A stretch of 64,000 bases of DNA from Algibacter luteus (GTDB lineage Bacteria > Bacteroidota > Bacteroidia > Flavobacteriales > Flavobacteriaceae): NCBI RefSeq assembly GCF_900141715.1, contig NZ_FQYK01000001.1, positions 434,001 to 498,000 of the forward strand, written 5' to 3'. Both the position numbers and the translations under genes were made by a program. This document shows positions 57,969 through 64,000 of the stretch, one piece after another; within the stretch, counting starts at the first letter, position 1; the number at the start of each line of letters is the position of its first letter. The notes under the pieces were generated by a model, which was not told where the DNA came from, ran no database searches, and worked only from the letters and a program-made list of their open reading frames with translations.

Positions 57969-59126
57969 ATGACAAACTATTTTTCTTCAAAATTTAAACT
58001 CGGAATACTTGGCGGTGGTCAATTAGGTAAAATGCTGCTTTACAACACCAGAAAATTTGATATTTACACATCTGTTTTGGACGCGAGTGAAGAAGCGCCG
58101 TGTAAAATTGCGAGTAATGAATTCCATTTGGGCGACCTCATGGATTATGATGCGGTTTATAATTTTGGAAAACAAGTAGATGTTTTAACCATAGAAATCG
58201 AAAATGTTAATGTTGATGCACTAGAAAAACTTGAAAAAGAAGGCGTTAAAGTATATCCATCGGCCAAAACCTTACGAACCATACAAAATAAGGCCAAACA
58301 GAAACTGTTTTATAGAGACCATAATATTCCAACATCCGATTTTACGCGTTTTGCCTATATTTCTGAAATTGAAGACTCTCTCGAAAATGGTGGATTAGAA
58401 TTCCCTTTTGTTTGGAAGGCAGCACAATTTGGGTATGATGGCAATGGTGTTAAAGTGGTTAGAAATTTATCAGATTTAGAAGGTTTGCCTAAAGGCGAGT
58501 GTATTGCAGAGGAGTTAATCCCATTTAAAAATGAATTGGCTGTTATTGTAGCAAGAAGTGTATCTGGTGAAACTAAAACGTATCCGGTGGTTGAAATGGA
58601 GTTTCATCCTGAAGCGAACCAAGTTGAGTATGTTATTTGTCCGGCACGAATTTCTAATGAGGTCGCGAAAAAAGCTGAGGCCGTTGCTTTAAAAGTCTCA
58701 AAAGCTTTTAACCATGTTGGCCTTTTAGCAGTTGAAATGTTTCAAACTAAAGACGATCAAATTCTAGTTAATGAAGTGGCACCAAGACCTCACAATTCTG
58801 GTCATCAAACCATTGAAGCTAGCTATACCTCGCAATTTGAACAACATATTAGAGCTATTTTAAATTTACCATTAGGAAGAACAGATGGTAAGGTTGGAGG
58901 CGTTATGGTAAATCTTGTTGGCGCAGAAGGCTACAGCGGCAATGTAGTTTATAAAAACATTGAAAACATTATGAATATGGAAGGTGTTACGCCTCATATT
59001 TATGGCAAAAAACAAACACGCCCGTTTAGAAAAATGGGGCATGTAACCATTGTAAACGAAGATTTAAATGAAGCCCGACGCGTTGCAGAAGAAGTTAAGA
59101 AAAGTATTAAAGTTATAAGCGAATAA
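57969..59126 (+). CDS. purK: N5-carboxyaminoimidazole ribonucleotide synthase
   Basis: PurK (385 residues) is an ATP-grasp enzyme that carboxylates AIR to N5-CAIR in de novo purine synthesis. The N-terminal KLGILGGGQLGKMLLYNTRKF is the pre-ATP-grasp domain. The ATP-grasp core contains FVWKAAQFGYDGNGVKVV, then VNEVAPRPHNSGHQTIEA. Length is normal. It is separated from purE by 2 bp and works with it. Confidence 0.96.
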   Translation: MTNYFSSKFKLGILGGGQLGKMLLYNTRKFDIYTSVLDASEEAPCKIASNEFHLGDLMDYDAVYNFGKQVDVLTIEIENVNVDALEKLEKEGVKVYPSAKTLRTIQNKAKQKLFYRDHNIPTSDFTRFAYISEIEDSLENGGLEFPFVWKAAQFGYDGNGVKVVRNLSDLEGLPKGECIAEELIPFKNELAVIVARSVSGETKTYPVVEMEFHPEANQVEYVICPARISNEVAKKAEAVALKVSKAFNHVGLLAVEMFQTKDDQILVNEVAPRPHNSGHQTIEASYTSQFEQHIRAILNLPLGRTDGKVGGVMVNLVGAEGYSGNVVYKNIENIMNMEGVTPHIYGKKQTRPFRKMGHVTIVNEDLNEARRVAEEVKKSIKVISE

Positions 59127-59128
59127 AT

Positions 59129-59611
59129 ATGAGCAAAGTAGGAGTTATTATGGGAAGCAAAAGCGACCTACCAGTAATGCAAGATGCCATAGACATCTTA
59201 AAAGGATTTGATATTGAAGTTGAAGTGGATATTGTTTCTGCGCATCGTACCCCAGAGAAATTATTTGATTATGGAAAGCATGCACACACCAGAGGGTTTT
59301 CTGTCGTAATAGCAGGTGCTGGTGGAGCAGCGCACTTACCAGGAATGATAGCTTCCTTATCACCCCTTCCCGTAATTGGCGTTCCTGTAAAAAGCAGTAA
59401 CTCAATTGATGGATGGGATTCTGTACTCTCTATTTTACAAATGCCTGGTGGTGTACCGGTTGCTACTGTAGCTTTAAATGGTGCCAAAAACGCGGGTATC
59501 TTAGCTGCTCAAATTATAGGCTCTAGTGATACATGTGTGCTAGACAAAATCATAGCTTATAAAGAAGGTTTAAAAATTAAAGTCAACGAATCTGCTAAAG
59601 ATTTAAAATAA
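59129..59611 (+). CDS. purE: N5-carboxyaminoimidazole ribonucleotide mutase
   Basis: Class I PurE (160 residues) moves the carboxyl group of N5-CAIR to form CAIR. It shows VGVIMGSKSDLPVMQDA, VSAHRTPEKLFDYG and GAGGAAHLPGMIASLSPLPVIGVP. The presence of purK supports the class I assignment. A hairpin follows the stop at once. Confidence 0.96.
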   Translation: MSKVGVIMGSKSDLPVMQDAIDILKGFDIEVEVDIVSAHRTPEKLFDYGKHAHTRGFSVVIAGAGGAAHLPGMIASLSPLPVIGVPVKSSNSIDGWDSVLSILQMPGGVPVATVALNGAKNAGILAAQIIGSSDTCVLDKIIAYKEGLKIKVNESAKDLK

Positions 59612-59612
59612 A

Positions 59613-59638
59613 AAAACCCCGAATTACTTCAGGGTTTT
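59613..59638 (+). terminator. Probable intrinsic terminator of purKE
   Basis: Arms aaaaccccgaa and ttcagggtttt pair with one mismatch around a 4-nt loop. The T-run is only four bases, so the hairpin is weaker than the others. Confidence 0.6.
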
Positions 59639-59703
59639 CAGCTATTAACAAATAATTCTCAAGAGTTAGTCACTCTGTGTATTATTGGCTGCAAAAATAA
59701 ATA

Positions 59704-59733
59704 AAAATTTACTATGCATACATAGTAAATTTT
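59704..59733. terminator. Bidirectional terminator-like hairpin
   Basis: A perfect 13-bp stem (59704-59716 with 59721-59733) has a 4-nt loop, A-rich on the left and T-rich on the right. It lies between convergent purE and the LamG gene and could serve either strand. Confidence 0.6.
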
Positions 59734-59890
59734 ATTTTTAACATATTTATTGAAAAAATGATAACAATATTACGTGTTACATCATTTAAAGTGAGTAATA
59801 ACCCAACTACATTCAGAATAATTTAATTAATTGGTTTATCAACCAATTCCATTTTTAATTAAATTCAAAAGTACACAACCTAAATTGCTA

Positions 59891-62326
59891 TTATTTTTTT
59901 ACTATTTTTTTCATAATTGCATTGGTGTTATTATAAGTATACTTCAAGATATATACGCCAGGATTGATATTTTGAGTTCGAATACTATTGTTATATGGAG
60001 TATCCAATATCTGTTGCCCTAAAACATCCCATAATTGAATTGTTATAGGGTTTTCATTATCTGTAGTCGTTGTAATTAATTGATTGTTTACGAAAAATGA
60101 TCGAATTGAATTAATGTCTTCAAAATCAGTTGTACTTAAAATCATTTTACTTACAAAATGAAGTACAAATCTGTTATTATCTTCAACTGCACTAGATACA
60201 TTAAAATTGTAATCTGCGTTTCTTAAATCTGAATTTATACCCAATAATTTATCTTCAAGTATTATATCAAAATTAGTATCAATATACTCTAACATTATTG
60301 AAATTGAATAATTTCCAGCACTGTTTACTTGAAAACCTAGAGGTATTTCATTATCATTATTTTCATTTAAAACAGAACGTCCTTGTATAACATATTTATT
60401 GTTATTAATAAGGCTATATAATTTTATAGACGCCTCATGGTTAATAAAAACACCATCATATTGGCTTTCGTAATCATTGGTTGCTCCCGGAATAAAACCT
60501 ATTAAAATAGGACTATACCCCATAGAACCTGAGAGTTTTATCCAAGATTTACCATCATCCTTGTTGCTTTTTTCGTTATTGCTTTTAAAAAACTGATCGT
60601 TATTCCCTACTACTTTATGAGCGTTTCTAAAAGTTGCCGTACCCGCTTGAGTGGCATTAACAAAAACTCCTAATCCAGCAGGTATAAATTCTGAAATTCC
60701 GGGTTCAGAAGGGCCAGTACCATAATTATAACTTTTAAAATCATTGACTGAGTTATTTACTCCAGCGTAACTTTGAACCCAATAGTGCATGGTACCCTCT
60801 AAAACATCGCTGTTATCTTCATAAAACTTTCTCCAATCAATTGCTGAGGCATATGGATTGCCTATTAAATTATCCATATCTGTTGGACTATTATAATAAA
60901 TTGGAATATCGATATTACCATTATTCAAAACTCCAGAAAAACTTCTTGTAATTACTCCCGAATCATGGTCTGACCGAATAAAATAACCTTTACCCACTTC
61001 CATATTAGCACTTTTAGGTAGTTGAACGTAGGCTGAAGGGTTCTGCGAAGCATCGTATTCATAAATTATAACGTCATTAGTGAATATAGAACTAAATTGA
61101 GAGTCTGGAGAAGATACAGGTGTTGACCATATCGTATAAAAATCTGAAGGATAATCAGATGTATCTCTATTTATATTCAAAGATCCAACTCCAGAAATTG
61201 GACTACTTTCTCTTACTTCTAAGGAGCCATTATCTTCAACAATTAATATACCGTCATTTAGCAAATCGTATGCAATGGCTAATGTACCTCCATCTTGAAT
61301 TGTTATTTCGCCTGGGTTGGTCCCGTCAGCTTCAAGTTCAATATCACCTACAACAACCGTCGTGTTAATTTCAGGAAAGTATGTGCTTCCTTTTTTAATA
61401 AGCACGGGTTCTTGCTTTGTATTATCCGGTATCAGATCATTTTTCCAGTTTGTTGCGGTTGTCCAATTTGTATCTGTGTTTCCTTCCCATTCTTTAACCG
61501 TTAGTCCGCCTTCGCTATCTCTTACATCTGGTAAGCTATTATTATCCAGATAAGTAACAGTATCACCATCAAGAACCGCTAATAGATTAGCATTTTCTGA
61601 CTGTAAAATTAGTTTAGATTTATTATCATTTATTTCAGCCGCAGTTCGAGCGCTATTCCAAACTCTAAAACCCCATAAATAGCCATCAAAATAATTTTCA
61701 TCTCCACCACCTTCTTCTATTTGCTCTCCAAACGAATATTCCGAAAGACCTGATGGTATCCAACTGGCTAAAGCTGTAGGAATCTGCAACTTGTCGTCTT
61801 TTAATCCAATATTTAAGTTATTATGATCTCCATTACCTCCAATTTGAAAGCCTGCCTTCTGGTCATGTAACACACCATCTAAATACCATTTAAAGTTCGT
61901 ATTATCCATGGCTGTTACAGCTGGAGTTGGATTTGGAACTGATAGATTGTCAAAAACCAATGCTATATGATACCAAGTATTAGCAGATATAGCTTTTCTA
62001 AAATAAGTCCCAGTCCATAAATTGGCATAGTCGTTATCGACGCAATAGGCACCTGCTATTATATAACCACCTTCAATATAGGCTAAAACACCTCGTTTTT
62101 CTTCACCTTCCATAAATATGAATTGTCTGGCAACGGTAGAGTTGGCATAAAAATAGGTTTCGTAAGTTCGATTGTTAATTTGCGTTTTGTTTATAACATC
62201 AGAATCAGGAATTTTAAAAACATCCTTTTCTATACTATTAACATAAAAGCCATTGTTTGGTGCTTGGGCAAGCGCACCTGTTATTGTTAAAAAAAGCAGC
62301 CCCTTTAAAAAAGTAAAAATTTTCAT
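59891..62326 (-). CDS. Large surface protein with LamG-like domain and T9SS sorting domain
   Basis: This 811-residue secreted protein has a signal peptide (1-20, ending GALAQ). A LamG/concanavalin-like jelly-roll follows at about 40-240, with NTWYHIALVFDNL, WYLDGVLHDQ and GYLWGFRVWNSARTAAEI. Residues about 280-380 hold a Gly/Thr-rich beta repeat region, and the rest is beta-rich and undefined. The C-terminal 75 residues (WDVLGQQILDT, NPGVYILKYTYNN, final KKIVKK) are a type A T9SS signal. It is probably a carbohydrate- or protein-binding adhesin. No catalytic residues are apparent. Confidence 0.85.
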   Translation of the reverse strand: MKIFTFLKGLLFLTITGALAQAPNNGFYVNSIEKDVFKIPDSDVINKTQINNRTYETYFYANSTVARQFIFMEGEEKRGVLAYIEGGYIIAGAYCVDNDYANLWTGTYFRKAISANTWYHIALVFDNLSVPNPTPAVTAMDNTNFKWYLDGVLHDQKAGFQIGGNGDHNNLNIGLKDDKLQIPTALASWIPSGLSEYSFGEQIEEGGGDENYFDGYLWGFRVWNSARTAAEINDNKSKLILQSENANLLAVLDGDTVTYLDNNSLPDVRDSEGGLTVKEWEGNTDTNWTTATNWKNDLIPDNTKQEPVLIKKGSTYFPEINTTVVVGDIELEADGTNPGEITIQDGGTLAIAYDLLNDGILIVEDNGSLEVRESSPISGVGSLNINRDTSDYPSDFYTIWSTPVSSPDSQFSSIFTNDVIIYEYDASQNPSAYVQLPKSANMEVGKGYFIRSDHDSGVITRSFSGVLNNGNIDIPIYYNSPTDMDNLIGNPYASAIDWRKFYEDNSDVLEGTMHYWVQSYAGVNNSVNDFKSYNYGTGPSEPGISEFIPAGLGVFVNATQAGTATFRNAHKVVGNNDQFFKSNNEKSNKDDGKSWIKLSGSMGYSPILIGFIPGATNDYESQYDGVFINHEASIKLYSLINNNKYVIQGRSVLNENNDNEIPLGFQVNSAGNYSISIMLEYIDTNFDIILEDKLLGINSDLRNADYNFNVSSAVEDNNRFVLHFVSKMILSTTDFEDINSIRSFFVNNQLITTTTDNENPITIQLWDVLGQQILDTPYNNSIRTQNINPGVYILKYTYNNTNAIMKKIVKK

Positions 62327-62699
62327 GTGTTAGGGATTTGGTTGGTTTATAAATCATATTTTATTTTAAATGTTGTTTAATAATTTCGATAGGAATTTTC
62401 TCTTAAAAATAATCAACAAATAAATATTAATTCGTTATAATTCAAATATATTCGATGAAGTGTATTTTTTAACATGTAAAAACCTACGATGAATTGCGTT
62501 CTTGTCAATAAATAATTTTTTATTACTTTTTTTCACAATATCATACGTTGATATATTCTTTAAATTACATTATGAATTTTCACCACACGGAATTCCAAAT
62601 AATTATATTTTAAAATGGTTTTATTCAGAATTACGTATATAATATTATAAAGTTATAATTAAATTATAGCATAAACATATATTACAAAGAAGCCTTAAA

Positions 62700-62870
62700 A
62701 TGGAATTTTCGTTGGATAACCTTTTAACGCAGACCAATGGAAATTTTACAGAGTTGAACGATTATAACAAATTTAATCGTTTCATTAATTCTGGTCTATT
62801 GGAGCGACTTAAAGAAATAACATCTTTTTTAAAATGCACACTGTTTTCCTCGATATCTATTATTTTTTAA
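62700..62870 (+). CDS. Small open reading frame of doubtful coding status
   Basis: The frame runs from ATG at 62700 to TAA at 62868-62870 (56 codons), with the start MEFSLDNLLTQTNGNF and then FNRFINSGLLERLKEI. It is the only reading frame of note in the 0.7-kb gap. It could be a small peptide, a degraded N-terminus of a larger gene, or chance. Nothing confirms expression. Confidence 0.2.
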   Translation: MEFSLDNLLTQTNGNFTELNDYNKFNRFINSGLLERLKEITSFLKCTLFSSISIIF

Positions 62871-62978
62871 GCATTTATGATAAATGGACGATACACCTTT
62901 AAAAACAAAACGTTTCAAGTAGTCTTAAACACTTGGTTAATTAAGAAAATTTCTAAACGAAATGTAGTCGTCTTTTCA

Positions 62979-62986
62979 TAGTTTTG
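62979..62986 (+). promoter_or_regulatory. Candidate -7 box of the M3 peptidase gene
   Basis: TAGTTTTG matches TAnnTTTG exactly, about 45 bp before the ATG at 63031. The -33 position shows no TTTG. Confidence 0.4.
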
Positions 62987-63030
62987 TAAATTATAAAAAA
63001 TCAATAATTTCTTTTTACAAATATTTTTTG

Positions 63031-64000
63031 ATGAATATACTTTTAAAACCATTTGATAGTCCATTTAAAACCGCTCCGTTTTCGAAAATTAAAACTAAGG
63101 ACTTTTTGCCAGCTTTTAAATTGGGTATAAAGGAAGCCAAAGCCGAGATTGACGCCATAATTAATACTACTGAAGAGCCAACTTTTAAAAACACCATTGA
63201 AGCTTTAGAGTTTTCTGGAGAGCAATTAGATAGAATTTCAAGTATCTTTTTCAATTTAAATTCTGCTGAAACCAATGAAGAAATTCAAAAAATAGCTCAA
63301 GAAGCTTCACCTTTACTTTCAGAGTTTAGTAATGACATTACTTTAAATGAAGAGTTGTTCAAGCGTGTTAAAACGGTTTACGAGGCAAAAGAAGATTTAA
63401 AATTAACCACGGAACAAGAGACATTGCTAGATAAAAAATATAAAAGTTTCTCCAGAAATGGCGCCAATCTTCCTGAAGACAAAAAGACGAAACTTCGAGA
63501 AATCGATAAAAAATTAAGTCAGTTAAAATTAAAATTTGGCGAAAACGTGTTAGCTGAGACCAATAAATTTGAGATGCTAATTACCGATGAAACCGATTTA
63601 GCTGGACTTCCTGAAGGGGCTAAAGAAGCAGCGAAACAAATGGCAGAGTCAAAAAATAAAGCCGGTTGGTTATTTACACTTGACTACCCAAGCTACATTC
63701 CTTTTGTAACTTATGCCGATAATAGAGAATTGCGTAAAAAAATAACACTTGCTGCTGGAAGTAAATCGTTTAAAAACGACGCATTAGACAATCAAAAAAT
63801 TGTGTTACAAATTGTTAATCTAAGACACGAACGCGCTAATCTTTTAGGCTATAAAACACATGCTCATTTTGTACTTGAAGAACGTATGGCCGAAACTCCT
63901 GAAACCGTATTAAAGTTCTCGAATGATTTGTTGGAAAAAGCACAACCAGCGGCAAAACGCGAGTTTAAACAACTTGAAAATTTTGCTAAAAAATTAGATA
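63031..64000 (+). CDS. M3-family metallopeptidase (oligopeptidase A/Dcp-like; 5' part only)
   Basis: The gene starts at the ATG at 63031 (MNILLKPFDSPFKTAPFSKIK) and runs off the window after 323 codons. N-terminal M3 helical features are visible: ETNEEIQKIAQEASPLLSEF, YKSFSRNGANLPEDKKTKLREID and AGWLFTLDYPSYIPFVTYADNRELRKK. The HEXXH zinc site, expected near residue 460, is outside the window. M3 enzymes degrade peptides in the cytosol or periplasm; no signal peptide is visible, so it is probably cytosolic. Confidence 0.9.
   Translation, partial: MNILLKPFDSPFKTAPFSKIKTKDFLPAFKLGIKEAKAEIDAIINTTEEPTFKNTIEALEFSGEQLDRISSIFFNLNSAETNEEIQKIAQEASPLLSEFSNDITLNEELFKRVKTVYEAKEDLKLTTEQETLLDKKYKSFSRNGANLPEDKKTKLREIDKKLSQLKLKFGENVLAETNKFEMLITDETDLAGLPEGAKEAAKQMAESKNKAGWLFTLDYPSYIPFVTYADNRELRKKITLAAGSKSFKNDALDNQKIVLQIVNLRHERANLLGYKTHAHFVLEERMAETPETVLKFSNDLLEKAQPAAKREFKQLENFAKKLD

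Larger units (their letters stand above)
62327..63030. other. Gene-poor 0.7-kb stretch
   Basis: This very AT-rich region holds no gene that I can recognise. It contains the 56-codon reading frame at 62700-62870 and a TAGTTTTG box before the M3 gene. No hairpin terminator, repeat copy or RNA gene was seen. Confidence 0.6.

Noticed and set aside
62326-62342. A gtgttagggatttgg string resembling the end of the structured repeat
   Set aside because: Only the first dozen bases match and the core, inner hairpin and closing end are missing.
63015-63275. An 86-codon minus-strand frame at the start of the M3 gene
   Set aside because: It is antisense to the clear M3 peptidase coding sequence.

Overview
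This 64 kb window comes from a low-GC Bacteroidota chromosome, almost certainly a Flavobacteriaceae and probably marine. The signs are SusC/SusD outer-membrane genes, secreted proteins ending in type IX secretion (T9SS) sorting domains, Bacteroidota-type promoters (TAnnTTTG boxes), a fused hypoxanthine phosphoribosyltransferase-adenylate kinase, and the gene order rplQ - carA - eno - gltA next to the ribosomal-protein cluster. No rRNA, tRNA, CRISPR array, intact insertion sequence or prophage was found.

Layout. (1) 1-7.5 kb, minus strand: a CtlX-type hydrolase (cut by the window edge), a DDAH/amidinotransferase-family enzyme, citrate synthase, enolase and carbamoyl-phosphate synthase small subunit, mostly followed by clear intrinsic terminators. 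Two paralogous secreted proteins of unknown function sit between carA and rplQ. (2) 7.5-25 kb, minus strand: the merged str-S10-spc-alpha cluster, rpsL-rpsG-fusA-rpsJ then rplC through rplQ, including secY, infA, rpmJ, rpmD and rpoA. adk and map are missing from the usual secY-infA interval. Two terminator-like hairpins break the cluster, one after rpsJ and one after rpsK. A near-perfect promoter precedes rpsL. (3) 25-36.5 kb, plus strand: an Omp85-type barrel protein, then a SusC-SusD-lipoprotein-lipoprotein uptake operon, then a secreted M4 metalloprotease. (4) 36.5-46.8 kb, both strands: rlmB, a rhomboid protease, rarA, a coiled-coil exported protein, a radC - deacetylase-like - yjjG operon, a dienelactone-hydrolase-like enzyme, the Mur ligase mpl and a TPR protein. 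(5) 46.9-57.8 kb: a 2030-residue alpha-2-macroglobulin-like protein, a small lipoprotein, a secreted M64-type peptidase, a DUF4136 lipoprotein, obg and the hpt-adk fusion. (6) 58-64 kb: purK-purE, a large LamG/T9SS surface protein, a gene-poor 0.7 kb stretch, and the start of an M3 oligopeptidase.

How the parts work together. The left half is growth-linked core metabolism and translation. The SusCD locus, the M4 and M64 peptidases, the LamG protein and the macroglobulin form a cell-surface set suited to using and withstanding external protein or polymer.

The most notable unexplained signals are: a family of about 85-105 bp structured repeats (four copies, 38-56 kb) whose ends covary as inverted repeats and which in three cases abut a gene's 3' end in the same orientation; a 20-bp palindrome nested at the same place in two of these; and a macroglobulin carrying three SusC plug-like motifs in reversed order.
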